Below the pieces are notes generated by a model, which was not told the DNA's origin, ran no database searches, and was given only the letters and a program-made list of their open reading frames with translations. The position numbers and the translations under genes are program-made. Below, in pieces: positions 51,757 through 60,798 of a stretch of DNA of 64,000 nucleotides (position 1 is its first letter; each line of letters begins with the position of its first letter). The DNA lies in the NCBI GenBank assembly GCA_964646625.1, contig CAZYHC010000005.1:102877-166876 (forward strand), given 5' to 3'. Source of the stretch: DAOULT01 sp964646625. GTDB lineage: Bacteria > Chloroflexota > Anaerolineae > CAZYHC01.

Positions 51757-52692
51757 CTAAGACTGCGCGTCTTCCTTGCTTAAGATACGAATATAAATAA
51801 TGGCAAACATCAGAAGGATTACCAGCATCACCGAGCTGATGGCGGCTGCATAGCCAACGTCAAAGTAGCTGAAGGCTGACAGGTAGGCATAGGTCGAAAG
51901 TAAGTGAGTGGCATTCGCAGGCCCACCCTTGGTCATCACATAGACAATATCAAAGTGGTTAAAGGTCCAGATGACCGAAAGCATGGTTACGATCATACTG
52001 AGGTAACGCAGGCTGGGCAAGGTGATGTGCCAGAACCGCTGCACGATGTTGGCCCCGTCAACTTCGGCGGCATCGTAAAGCTCCTTCGGGATCGACTGAA
52101 GCCCTGAAAGAAGCACAATGGCCATGAAAGGCACCCACTTCCACACCCCAACGGCGATCACGGCCGGCATAGCCAGCTTTGGGTCCGAGAGCCATTCCAT
52201 CGGCTCACGAATCAAGCCCACCCGCTGAAGGACGTGGTTAAAGATGCCGTAATTTCCGGCATACACCCAGCGCCATACCAGGGCAGCCACCACCGAAGGC
52301 ACAACCCACGGCACAAGCACCAAACCTCGAAACACACCGCGAAGGGGAATCGGCTCATTCAACAATAGCGCAATGCCCAGGCCAAACAGATATTGGAACG
52401 TGACCACCCCAATAGTCCACCTGGCGGTATTGCCCAGAGCACGCCAAAAGAGGGGGTCCTCCAGGAATAGTTTCCGATATTGAGATAAACTCACAAATGC
52501 CATCTCTTGGGTGATCAGGTCAACTTTGGTAAAGCTCATCACCAGGCCGCGCAGCAGAGGTATCAGAATCACCAGGGCCATAAGGGCCACGGCAGGCAAA
52601 ATAAGCATGTACGGAGCCAGCCTTCGTTGCAGGTGAGCCCGCCTGGATTGCGCCTCAAACACTGCCTGGTCAATGGTTTGACGTACCGTCAC
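51757..52692 (-). CDS. ABC sugar permease (MalF-type)
   Basis: A 311-residue permease with six helices, an EAA loop in PKELYDAAEVDGANIVQRFW, and the preceding AMPAVIAVGVWKWVPFMAIVL. GTG start. It sits 20 bp from the MalG-type partner and 92 bp from the binding-protein gene, with a hairpin in that gap. Confidence 0.9.
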   Translation of the reverse strand: MTVRQTIDQAVFEAQSRRAHLQRRLAPYMLILPAVALMALVILIPLLRGLVMSFTKVDLITQEMAFVSLSQYRKLFLEDPLFWRALGNTARWTIGVVTFQYLFGLGIALLLNEPIPLRGVFRGLVLVPWVVPSVVAALVWRWVYAGNYGIFNHVLQRVGLIREPMEWLSDPKLAMPAVIAVGVWKWVPFMAIVLLSGLQSIPKELYDAAEVDGANIVQRFWHITLPSLRYLSMIVTMLSVIWTFNHFDIVYVMTKGGPANATHLLSTYAYLSAFSYFDVGYAAAISSVMLVILLMFAIIYIRILSKEDAQS

Positions 52693-52734
52693 CTCTACCT
52701 CTCTGACAATCTATCAGTGCACCATCCAGGATTT

Positions 52735-52770
52735 GTAGAGAATGGGGCTCACACGAGCCCCATTCTCTAC
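52735..52770 (-). promoter_or_regulatory. Stable hairpin after the binding-protein gene
   Basis: Perfect 16-bp inverted repeat (GTAGAGAATGGGGCTC and its complement) with an ACAC loop, 13 bp after the binding-protein stop. No T-run follows on the minus strand. Confidence 0.8.
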
Positions 52771-52783
52771 CCCTATTGTCTGC

Positions 52784-54109
52784 TTATTGGTAGGTGCCGT
52801 GGATTTTGTTAAAGGCTGCGTCAAACTCTTCGGCGGCCTCTTCGGGGGTCATTTCACCCCGCAGCAACGATTGAAGCCCCGGGTTAAAGTAGCCGTTGCG
52901 GAATTCTTCGTATTTCGGCGCAAACGGCCGGTAGTTGCCGTAATTCATGGCCTCGACAAACGGAGCAATCAACGGGTCTTTGGCATAGTCGTACTCAGCG
53001 AAGGCCTTGGTCCAGTTGAGGGATGCGTGCGCCATGGCGTATTTGTCAACCCAACTGGGGGAACCGCTGTGCAGGAAGGCCAAGAATTGGTAGGCTTCCG
53101 CCTGATGCTTGGACTGGGCGGTGACATTGACGGTGTTGGGATAGCCCATAACAGCCTTGATGCCGGTCGGACCTGCCGGATCAACGGCCGTGCCCCATTG
53201 CCCATCGATCTCGGGGGCTGAATCCTGGAGCACCCCAATCACCCACATGCCATTGTACATCATGGCCGCATCGCCGAAGGCAAAGGCGTTCTTGGCCTCT
53301 TCCCAGGTCATACCGACCACGGTAGCGGGAGTCACTTTATGGGTGTTGACCAGATCGTAGTAGAACGTCAGCGCTTCAACCCCAGAGGGCTCGCCAATGG
53401 TGGACACCCACCCTTTTTCGGTCTTCTTGGCCACCGGGTTGCCGGTCTGCCACAAGAAGGGCAGGAAATAGTCATCGGGCTCCCAGCCGGCAGCCGGGAA
53501 AACGAGCCCCCACTGATCAGGCTTGCCGTCGCCGTCCTTGTCCACCGTCAGCTTTTGGCTGTATTCGAGCAACTCGTCCCAGTTCGTTGGCGGTTTGTCG
53601 GGATCCAAACCAGCAGCCTCGAAGAGGTCCTTACGGTAGAACAGGCCCCAGGTAGCCCCTTCCCAGGGCACACCGTAGAGCTCTCCATCAAACTGGATGG
53701 CCTCCAAAGCGGTCGGCACGAACTGGTCGGCAAACCCGGCGGGCAAGTTATCCCCGGCGGGGGCAAAAGCGCCCATTTCATAGAACTCGACGGCCCATGC
53801 CCCGCCCATCAAGGCCATATCAGGGGCCACACCCGCAGCCACCGCCGTCAGGAATTGAGAGTGGGCTTCGCCCCAGGAGACGATGGTTTGTTTCACTTCG
53901 ATGTTGGGATTCTGCTCCTGGAAGGCGGCAATGGCTTCATCCAGAACTTGTTGGCCGGCTTCCAACCAGGTCATGTGGAAAAATTCTAGAGTCACTTTCT
54001 CCTGTTCAGGAGGTGACGCCTGGGCTGGACCATAAGCGACCCAGGCCAGGCTCATCGAAAGCAGCAGCGTGACGTAGAGGGTAATTGAAAGCACCTTACG
54101 GTAAGACAT
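52784..54109 (-). CDS. Extracellular sugar-binding protein
   Basis: A 441-residue family-1 binding protein. Export signal MSYRKVLSITLYVTLLLSMS with cleavage near AQASPPEQ; mature part begins EKVTLEFFHMTWLEAGQQVLD. Typical marks: GVAPDMALMGGAWAVEF, LYGVPWEGATWGLFYRKDLF, AAGLDPDKPPTNWDELL and AMMYNGMWVIG. ATG at 54109 with GAGGAGG. It gives the substrate capture of the importer with 50903-52692. Confidence 0.92.
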   Translation of the reverse strand: MSYRKVLSITLYVTLLLSMSLAWVAYGPAQASPPEQEKVTLEFFHMTWLEAGQQVLDEAIAAFQEQNPNIEVKQTIVSWGEAHSQFLTAVAAGVAPDMALMGGAWAVEFYEMGAFAPAGDNLPAGFADQFVPTALEAIQFDGELYGVPWEGATWGLFYRKDLFEAAGLDPDKPPTNWDELLEYSQKLTVDKDGDGKPDQWGLVFPAAGWEPDDYFLPFLWQTGNPVAKKTEKGWVSTIGEPSGVEALTFYYDLVNTHKVTPATVVGMTWEEAKNAFAFGDAAMMYNGMWVIGVLQDSAPEIDGQWGTAVDPAGPTGIKAVMGYPNTVNVTAQSKHQAEAYQFLAFLHSGSPSWVDKYAMAHASLNWTKAFAEYDYAKDPLIAPFVEAMNYGNYRPFAPKYEEFRNGYFNPGLQSLLRGEMTPEEAAEEFDAAFNKIHGTYQ

Positions 54110-54185
54110 TTTTTTCCTCCTCTCTAAATTAACTTTGATATGCAATGTAATATCAGGTTAGATTTTTGTTTTTCGCCTATATTCT

Positions 54186-54195
54186 TCACCTCCTT
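54186..54195 (-). promoter_or_regulatory. Extended Shine-Dalgarno-like leader element (AAGGAGGTGA)
   Basis: Perfect ten-base 16S complement, 77 nt before the binding-protein ATG, with no start codon just after it. Third of four copies. Confidence 0.6.
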
Positions 54196-54266
54196 TTCTG
54201 ACGTATTGCATTGAGTTGCGCCAGGTAAATTTTCCTTCCAGATGCTCCCCCACCGGATAAGTACTA

Positions 54267-55283
54267 TCACCCTGGGTTCACCCTCTGGGTTGCGCCGGTT
54301 TGGGCAGATAAATTGGCCAACGACACCAATTGCACGATCCTTGCTCCATCTTCTTCGTTGGGCACAGGTTGCTCGTCGTCGAGCAGACAGCGGATGAAAT
54401 ACTCGTTTTCTCCCAGAATACCCAGGGTTACAAGCGGGTCTTTGCTTTCGTCGGCGTTAAGGCGGCACCCGCTTTGGTCAAAAAAGCGTACTTGGTGGAC
54501 ATCGTCAATGATGGCTGCCCACCCTTCCCCATACACTTCAGCCCGCACCAGGTGGCTTCGCTCCCCGGTGCCGTAGCGAGCATAAGTGGTGGGGGCATGA
54601 TCGTGAAAAGTGAGGCTGCACAAGGTCCCGCCCTCCATTTGCATCAGGACTGCGCCGGTATCCGGCAAATAAGGCTCGGGTAATCGCAGCCGGGCGCTGA
54701 ACGCGCTGAGGCGGACCGGCCTCTGGCCCACCAAAAAGCAGGCCAAATCCATGGCGTGGCTTCCCAGGCAAGGCATCACCCCTCCCCCTTCCGCAGGCAA
54801 TCCAGGCCAGGCCTCCAGGAAGGGAGAGGTGGCAAAGGTAAGCTGCAAGGAGCGAATGGGCGTGCTTCGCTCCCTGGCCCAGGCGCGCGTCAGGCGCACC
54901 GCCGGCACCCAACGGTAATTGAATCCCACCATGATAGAAGCTGCTGCTTTCTTAGCGGCCTGCACTACAGCTCGGGCATCCTCTATAGAGAGGGCGAGCG
55001 GTTTTTCACAAAAAACCCGTTTTCCTGCGGCCATGCTCCGCAGAACGATCTGAGCGTGTGAGTCGTGCCGGGTGAGCACGTACACCGCCCCAATGGCCGG
55101 ATCTGCCAAAAGCTCCTCCATGTGGTTGACCGCTTTGGCCCCGCTCCGGGAAGCGAGAGCTTGGGCGCGCTCGGGTTGCCGGTCGAAGGTAGCCACTATG
55201 CACGCCTTTCCACTTCTCTGCAACGCTTCAGCATGAAAGGCGGCAATTTCTCCGCACCCGATCAGCCCCACCCCCACTTTCAT
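54267..55283 (-). CDS. Gfo/Idh/MocA-family oxidoreductase
   Basis: A 338-residue NAD(P)-dependent oxidoreductase. MKVGVGLIGCGEIAAFHAEAL, the CEKPLAL motif with catalytic Lys, and GSHAMDLACFLVG. The ATG shares ATGA with the end of the preceding gene, so the two oxidoreductases are translationally coupled and may form one pathway. A longer open frame to 55409 is not coding. Confidence 0.9.
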   Translation of the reverse strand: MKVGVGLIGCGEIAAFHAEALQRSGKACIVATFDRQPERAQALASRSGAKAVNHMEELLADPAIGAVYVLTRHDSHAQIVLRSMAAGKRVFCEKPLALSIEDARAVVQAAKKAAASIMVGFNYRWVPAVRLTRAWARERSTPIRSLQLTFATSPFLEAWPGLPAEGGGVMPCLGSHAMDLACFLVGQRPVRLSAFSARLRLPEPYLPDTGAVLMQMEGGTLCSLTFHDHAPTTYARYGTGERSHLVRAEVYGEGWAAIIDDVHQVRFFDQSGCRLNADESKDPLVTLGILGENEYFIRCLLDDEQPVPNEEDGARIVQLVSLANLSAQTGATQRVNPG

Positions 55284-56308
55284 CCTTCTCTCCGGTCCAA
55301 GTCGATGCCTGTTCTCTGCGCGAGCGCCTGGCGTATGGCTTCCAACACCTCGACGGTACTGACGTAATCGTGCGGCGTGATGGCCGGTCTGGCGCCCCTC
55401 TGTACGCATTCCAGGAAGTGTTCGATCTCCCGCTGGTTCATCAAAGAGTAGCGCGGTGCCGATAGCTGGCAGCGGTCGGCACGCTGGACGTAAAGGGGAT
55501 AATTATGATAGTCCGCACGAATACAACCGCTTTCCCCAACAATTTCCAGACCCAGGAAGGGGTAATTCCAGGAAATGGACGAGCACACGTCCAGGCTGCT
55601 GAGTGTGCCGCTGGCATGTTCCACCAGGGCTTTGACGTTATCGGGCCCGGCAATTTGCGGGTGCATAAAATTCGCAGCGTGGGCATATACCGAGGTAATC
55701 GGCGAGCCAACCACCCATTCCGCCAGATCAACCGCATACGAGCCGAATTCGATCAACGGTCCCCCGCTGAGCCGGACATCCATTTCCCAGGCGTGATTGG
55801 TCATGGCCAGATGATTAACAAACACGTGCACCATCAAAGGGGGGCCGATGTCCCCGGCTTGCAAACGCTGGCGCGCCTGGATGATGCCCTCCTCGTAACG
55901 AGCAGGCTGGCCTGGCTGAACCACCACAGACGGATTTCGGGAAGCAGCGACCTCAATCTCACGGGCCGCAGAAAGGGTGACGGTCATCGGCTTGCCGATA
56001 AACACGTGCACCCCGGCATCGATGGCCTGAACAGCGTACACGTGGTGGTTAGCCGTCTCATTCGTCACAATTAAAGCCGTAGGAGCTTGCTCCATGAGGT
56101 CTTCAAACCCGTGAAAGAGGGGCACATCGAGTTCCCGTGCCAATTCTTCAGCGGTGATCTCGGCGCAGGCGCGTACGTCCTCAACCGGCATACCCAGGTC
56201 ACACACTCCGATGAAATCCACGTCCTTCCGTTGCGCGCAGGCGCGTGAATACAACGTGGCGTAATACCCCTGGGCCATTCCGACCAGCCCCACTCTTAGT
56301 TTCTTCAT
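55280..56308 (-). CDS. Gfo/Idh/MocA-family oxidoreductase
   Basis: A 342-residue member: LRVGLVGMAQGYYATLYSRA (a less usual G-x-x-x-G-x-x nucleotide loop), IGKPMTVTL in place of the common EKP motif with its Lys, and a GSYAVDLAEWVVG substrate-side motif. GAGGTG before the ATG. Coupled to the next gene by ATGA and 9 bp after the GH4 gene. It probably makes or uses 3-keto sugars together with its neighbour. Confidence 0.85.
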   Translation of the reverse strand: MKKLRVGLVGMAQGYYATLYSRACAQRKDVDFIGVCDLGMPVEDVRACAEITAEELARELDVPLFHGFEDLMEQAPTALIVTNETANHHVYAVQAIDAGVHVFIGKPMTVTLSAAREIEVAASRNPSVVVQPGQPARYEEGIIQARQRLQAGDIGPPLMVHVFVNHLAMTNHAWEMDVRLSGGPLIEFGSYAVDLAEWVVGSPITSVYAHAANFMHPQIAGPDNVKALVEHASGTLSSLDVCSSISWNYPFLGLEIVGESGCIRADYHNYPLYVQRADRCQLSAPRYSLMNQREIEHFLECVQRGARPAITPHDYVSTVEVLEAIRQALAQRTGIDLDRREG

Positions 56309-56317
56309 GTCAGCACC

Positions 56318-57622
56318 TCATCCTTTGGAATCTGGGTGAAACTGCGGAAGATAGTCCCGATGAGCGTCCAATAACGCGTCCCTGATTTCTTGGGCAAGGT
56401 CGTAGCTGGGCACCAACGGGTTGGCAAGTAGAGCGTACAACGCCTTCTTACGAGAACCGGTGACCGCCGCCTCGACCGCCAGGCTCTCCGAGGTCTTGAC
56501 TGTTTCGAGCAGGTGCCTGACCTGTGCTGGAGGGTGCCCGGTGGTCAGCGGAGTGACGCCATGGGCGCCGACCAGGGCAGGAACCTCTACCGCGACATCG
56601 TCCGGCAAATTTGCAATTGCCCCATTGTTGCGCAGGATCAAGATCTGGACCTCGCGCCGATCAGACAGCAATGAGAAGATGAGGCGGAAAGCCGCCTCCG
56701 AATACAGTGCTCCTCCTCGCTGGCTCAGCTCAACTGGCTTTGTATCCAGCCCAGGGTCACGATAGCGGGTCAGCATCGAGTTCTCAATCTCGGTCACAAT
56801 TTCTCCGCGCGTCCTGCCAAGCCGTTGGATCTCAGCCAGGACCTGGGGCGTATCGTAGTAGTACCGCAGGTAATAGCTGGGGAGCAACCCCAGGTCCGAT
56901 AGCAGGTCAGCTCCAAAAGGAAACCGCTCAACCGCCTCGGCAGGCGGGTCGTGCCTTAACTGATTGAGAACCTCAGGAAGCCGGTCATGACCGTCCACGT
57001 AAATCCCCCGAATCCAGCCCAGATGGTTAAGCCCTAGCCAATCCAACCAGACTTTCTGTTCGGAGACGCCAAGCAAATTCGCCACGCAGCGCTGGGAGTT
57101 GATCGGCACATTGCACAGGCCCACGACCCGGCTCAAATCACTATACTTTATCAACGCCTCGGTAATAATGCCCGCAGGGTTCGTGAAATTTAAGAACCAG
57201 GCATGGGGGGCCAGCCTTGCCACATCCTGGGCAATCCGGAGGGACTCGGGGATGGTGCGGAGGGCGTTAGACAACCCACCTGCGCCGACCGTCTCCTGTC
57301 CCAACACATTGTGGCTCAGGGGGATACGCTCATCCAGGATGCGGGCTGGCATCAGGCCCACCCGAATCTGCGAAACAATGAAATCCGCTCCTGCAATGGC
57401 CGCCTGACGATCCTGGGTGAGGTCCAGCTTCGTCGGCAATCCAGCACGGCGAAACATGCGTTGCGCCAGACCACCAACCACCTCCAATCGCTCCCGGTGA
57501 ATATCGTACAGGCTGATCTGATCCACGGATAACTCGGCGCGGTGTTGAATGAAACCGTCCAGGAGTTCCGGGGTATATGTGCTCCCACCCCCCATCACCG
57601 CAAGTTTATCGATTGTGTACAT
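56318..57622 (-). CDS. GH4-family glycosidase (6-phospho-beta-glucosidase-like)
   Basis: A 434-residue family 4 glycoside hydrolase, which uses NAD+ and Mn2+ in an oxidation/elimination mechanism. Seen: AVMGGGSTYTPELLDGFI, the QIRVGLMPARILDERIPL loop, NFTNPAGIITEAL, the metal ligand Cys in GLCNVPIN and His in GLNHLGW. Substrate may be a phosphorylated or free beta-glucoside. GAGGAG before the ATG. Its neighbours, a BadF-like kinase and Gfo/Idh/MocA enzymes, fit a disaccharide or glycoside route. Confidence 0.92.
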   Translation of the reverse strand: MYTIDKLAVMGGGSTYTPELLDGFIQHRAELSVDQISLYDIHRERLEVVGGLAQRMFRRAGLPTKLDLTQDRQAAIAGADFIVSQIRVGLMPARILDERIPLSHNVLGQETVGAGGLSNALRTIPESLRIAQDVARLAPHAWFLNFTNPAGIITEALIKYSDLSRVVGLCNVPINSQRCVANLLGVSEQKVWLDWLGLNHLGWIRGIYVDGHDRLPEVLNQLRHDPPAEAVERFPFGADLLSDLGLLPSYYLRYYYDTPQVLAEIQRLGRTRGEIVTEIENSMLTRYRDPGLDTKPVELSQRGGALYSEAAFRLIFSLLSDRREVQILILRNNGAIANLPDDVAVEVPALVGAHGVTPLTTGHPPAQVRHLLETVKTSESLAVEAAVTGSRKKALYALLANPLVPSYDLAQEIRDALLDAHRDYLPQFHPDSKG

Positions 57623-57628
57623 GGCTCC

Positions 57629-58630
57629 TCAAAAACTCAGCAAGGCAGGATAATTCTTACTGAGGGTCCGGCGAATATGGGCTAACAGATCGGCCGTGAT
57701 TGATACCCCGCCCTCATCCAAAGCCTCGATGGCCGCCCCCACCACCGGGTAAAAGTCGGGCGTAATCACCCGGGCCAAAGGCGCCACCTGGTGGACCTTG
57801 GCAGTGATCACATCGATGAGCAGGGGGCCTTTACCTCGAAACACACTGGTCGCAAGCACCACTGGCACCTCTTCCCGCTCCAGTTCCAAGCGACGGATCA
57901 AGGTATTGGCGGTCACGCCCACTTCGGTACCAAGGCTGATCAGAAGGGATTGAGCCACCGGGTCACCGTCATAGGCCAGGTCGAAAAGCACAGGCACCAG
58001 GTCAAGGAGTTGTTCCTGGGCTTTTTTCTCACAGCGCAGATAGTAGATAAGCTCCAGTTCGTTCGACACCCCCATGACCTGGAGCACTGCCGGACTGAGC
58101 AGGGTCGCTGGGCCCCGGCCATCCCAGGCTCGCATTATAGCCCGGATGATTTCTCTGCCGATCCAGCGCCCTCCGCCATAGTCCCCGGAGATGTAGCCCA
58201 GGCCCGGCAAGATTATTTCTTGCCCTGCTTGGCCTCTGCCGGCGGCATTGAATCCGGCCCCCACAACGACCGTCACCCCAAAAGAGACATCGTACAAACC
58301 GGCTCGCAGAGCGGCAATGGAATCGTTACAAACTTTTATCGGCATGGGATGAGCCAGTTGTGCCACCGCCTCGTTCAAAACGAGATAATCTTCTGGTAAG
58401 TCTGCCCCCGCCAGACAAAAACATCCCAGCTCAACATCCGATCGTTCCAGCCCGGCTTCCGAAAGAGCACCAGCGATGGCCTTTTCCCATTCCGAGCGGA
58501 CTGCTTCAATCCCAACTTCTTGATAATTACTGCCCCCACTGGCGCCAAAACCAATGGAGCGGCCATCCTCCGTCACCAGCAGAGCATGGGTTTTTGAATT
58601 GCCCCCATCAATGCCCAGAAAATACTTCAT
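57629..58630 (-). CDS. BadF/BadG/BcrA-type sugar kinase (N-acetylglucosamine kinase-like)
   Basis: A 333-residue ASKHA-fold kinase. Phosphate-1 loop FLGIDGGNSKTHALLV, the sugar-binding VCNDSIAALRAGL, the phosphate-2 GVTVVVGAGFNAAG, and the SGDYGGGRWIGREIIRAIM motif, all typical of the GlcNAc-kinase group of the BadF family. It likely phosphorylates a sugar freed by the GH4 enzyme. ATG at 58630; longer frame to 58690 lacks a site. It follows LacI and precedes GH4 by 6 bp. Confidence 0.85.
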   Translation of the reverse strand: MKYFLGIDGGNSKTHALLVTEDGRSIGFGASGGSNYQEVGIEAVRSEWEKAIAGALSEAGLERSDVELGCFCLAGADLPEDYLVLNEAVAQLAHPMPIKVCNDSIAALRAGLYDVSFGVTVVVGAGFNAAGRGQAGQEIILPGLGYISGDYGGGRWIGREIIRAIMRAWDGRGPATLLSPAVLQVMGVSNELELIYYLRCEKKAQEQLLDLVPVLFDLAYDGDPVAQSLLISLGTEVGVTANTLIRRLELEREEVPVVLATSVFRGKGPLLIDVITAKVHQVAPLARVITPDFYPVVGAAIEALDEGGVSITADLLAHIRRTLSKNYPALLSF

Positions 58631-58656
58631 GCTACCATACTCAAGGTCGAGATGAA

Positions 58657-59688
58657 TTATGTATGGCCCTTCCCCTGAGAAGCTCCACACGACTCGCGGA
58701 TGACCAATCTCAGCGGGAGCGTAACCTGCGCAGGAGGGAGCGATGGGTTATTGACGCGCTCAATCAGTTTCTCAGCAGCCAGCCGCCCCATTTCACTGAA
58801 GGGTTGCGCCACTGTCGTCAGCGGGGGAGACATGTGCAGGCCAAACTCTTCGTCATCAAAGCCGATCAAGGCGATATCCTCAGGCACCCGCCATCCATTA
58901 CGGACCAAAAAGTTATGAACTTGAAGCGCCCGGAAGTCATCAAAAGCGACGATGGCAGTAGGCTGAGTTTCCAACAGAGCACTTAAGGGAAGGGTATCTT
59001 CGTTATCCAGGGAGAGCACACAGACGTGCAAATACTCAAACAAGCCGTGAGCTATCATTGCCTCGCGGTAACCGTGCCACCGTTGAACAACATGGCTATC
59101 AGTTGCGGGGGGAGCGACATAGGCGATGCGCTTATGCCCAAGCTGGACCAGGTGTCGGACGGCCTGAAACATGCCCGCTCGGTTATCTACGTCAATGAAG
59201 CTCAAAGCCGGGTCTGAAGAGGCCGCGCTGAGCACCAGGCCCGGGAACCCCTCAAGCGTAGCGGCAAGGATGTCCACTTCTTCCGGGCTGGGGCCGGCCA
59301 TGATCAACCCTCCGGCAGTGCCGTCTTGCTTGATTTTGTTGACGTACTCCTGGAAAGACCTGGCACGCGATACCAGGGCCACCATCACTCTATAGTCCTG
59401 CTTACTGGTGGTGGCACAGATAGAGGCCGTAATATCGCGGAAGTAACGAGAGGACGTCATGGACTCTTCCGTGTAGGTAAACAGAAGCGCCAGGACTTCA
59501 ATGCGCCTATTTTTTAAGCTGCGGGCGCGCTCGTCCGGAACGTAACCAAGTTCACCTACGGCCGCCAGGACTTTATTCCTGGTGGCCTCACTGATATTGC
59601 CGGTCTCATTCAACACGAACGAAACGGTGGTGGGAGAGACCTGTGCCAGCCGGCTTACATCGTGAATGGTCGTTCTAGGCTTGGTCAT
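58657..59688 (-). CDS. LacI-family transcriptional regulator
   Basis: A 343-residue regulator. N-terminal helix-turn-helix TTIHDVSRLAQVSPTTVSFV with the hinge LGYVPDERARSLK, then a periplasmic-binding-protein-like effector domain (RIEVLALLFTYTEESM, GLIMAGPSPEEVD, RIAYVAPPATDSH, ALIGFDDEEFG). It probably represses the cluster that it leads, from its own strong promoter with an operator over the start site. ATG at 59688 has no clear ribosome site. Confidence 0.92.
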   Translation of the reverse strand: MTKPRTTIHDVSRLAQVSPTTVSFVLNETGNISEATRNKVLAAVGELGYVPDERARSLKNRRIEVLALLFTYTEESMTSSRYFRDITASICATTSKQDYRVMVALVSRARSFQEYVNKIKQDGTAGGLIMAGPSPEEVDILAATLEGFPGLVLSAASSDPALSFIDVDNRAGMFQAVRHLVQLGHKRIAYVAPPATDSHVVQRWHGYREAMIAHGLFEYLHVCVLSLDNEDTLPLSALLETQPTAIVAFDDFRALQVHNFLVRNGWRVPEDIALIGFDDEEFGLHMSPPLTTVAQPFSEMGRLAAEKLIERVNNPSLPPAQVTLPLRLVIRESCGASQGKGHT

Positions 59689-59720
59689 GGGAGATTAAGC
59701 GATCCAGGTAAAAGGTTTTA

Positions 59721-59734
59721 GTAAATCGTTTTAT
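59721..59734. promoter_or_regulatory. Candidate LacI-type operator (autoregulatory)
   Basis: GTAAATCGTTTTAT, a near-palindrome with a central CG as in LacI-family operators, lying directly over the predicted transcription start of the LacI promoter. No second copy was found near the other ABC promoters by eye. Confidence 0.5.
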
Positions 59735-59736
59735 GC

Positions 59737-59765
59737 ATTATACAACAACTTTTGGGATTTGTCAA
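59737..59765 (-). promoter_or_regulatory. Consensus sigma-70 promoter of the LacI-led operon
   Basis: TTGACA (59760-59765), 17-bp spacer, TATAAT (59737-59742). Both hexamers match the consensus perfectly. A hairpin CCTGTGGA/TCCACAGG (59850-59876) upstream may end the permease transcript. No gene is seen in 59689-59900. Confidence 0.85.
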
Positions 59766-59900
59766 AAAGCCCCCTTCGCGACCCTCAAGGGCCTCTTACC
59801 AAGAGTGCGGATGTGGATCTGCCAGGTCTATCCGTTCTCAAAGTATGTGCCTGTGGAGCCCTTTGTGGTCCACAGGTGTAGCTGTGCGTTTCCTGCGGCC

Positions 59901-60794
59901 CTAGCCCTTTACCGAGCCAGCCGTCAGCCCGCGCACAAAGTAGCGCTGGAGCGAGAAGAAGACGATCAGAGGAATGATCATCGTAATGAAAGCGCCAGCC
60001 GTTAGCACGTGCCAGTCCTGGCCTCTTTGTCCAACCAATTCTGCCAGCCTGGTTGACACGATGTAGACCTCCCTGCTCGTCCCCAGGAATACGAGGGCCA
60101 CAATCAGGTCGTTCCACACCCACAGAAACTGGAAGATAGCGAAAGAGGCAATCACCGGTACCGAGAGGGGCAGGATCAGCCTGGTGAAGGTGGTGAAGGG
60201 TGAAGCGCCATCAATATGAGCCGATTCGACGATCTCCCCCGGTAGTGTAGAGATGTAGCCGTATAGCAGGTAAACCGCCAGGGGCAGGCCAAAACCGGTG
60301 TGCGCCAGCCACACCCCGAGGAAGGTGCCATTCAGGTCAAAGCGCGTATACAGGCGCAGCATGGGGATCAAGGCCATTTGTAAGGGCACAACCATCAACC
60401 CCACAACGATCACAAAGAATAAGGTTCGTCCCGGAAACTCCAACCAGGCGAAGGCGTAGGCTGCAAAGGCGGCGATGGTGATCGGAATCACGACAGAGGG
60501 AATGGTGACCAGCAGGCTGTTCAGGAAGGCATCGCCCATCCTGTCCGCAGTGATGACATCTATGTAGTTCTGCACCGTCCACTGGGCGGTTTCAAAAGGG
60601 TGCACAAACACCGTCCACCAACCGGATCTTTGGAGATCGGCTGGCGGCCGGAAAGAACTGATGAGCAACCCCACTGTGGGCAGCGTCCAGATGAAGCAGA
60701 TAATCAAAAGGACGGTCCGCATGGATGCCGCTGACAAGATCTCCCGCAGTTTGTTTCCCCTGGGGCTTCGCCTTGTTTGTGTAGACACACTCAT
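59901..60794 (-). CDS. ABC sugar permease (MalG-type)
   Basis: A 297-residue permease. Seen: SSFRPPADLQRSGWWTVF, helices 2-5, an EAA loop LPGEIVESAHIDGASPFTTF with RLILPLSVPVIASFAIF, ending RYFVRGLTAGSVKG. GGAGGTG before the ATG. Partner of 60799-61902. No ATPase gene accompanies it. Confidence 0.9.
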   Translation of the reverse strand: MSVSTQTRRSPRGNKLREILSAASMRTVLLIICFIWTLPTVGLLISSFRPPADLQRSGWWTVFVHPFETAQWTVQNYIDVITADRMGDAFLNSLLVTIPSVVIPITIAAFAAYAFAWLEFPGRTLFFVIVVGLMVVPLQMALIPMLRLYTRFDLNGTFLGVWLAHTGFGLPLAVYLLYGYISTLPGEIVESAHIDGASPFTTFTRLILPLSVPVIASFAIFQFLWVWNDLIVALVFLGTSREVYIVSTRLAELVGQRGQDWHVLTAGAFITMIIPLIVFFSLQRYFVRGLTAGSVKG

Positions 60795-60798
60795 GGGG

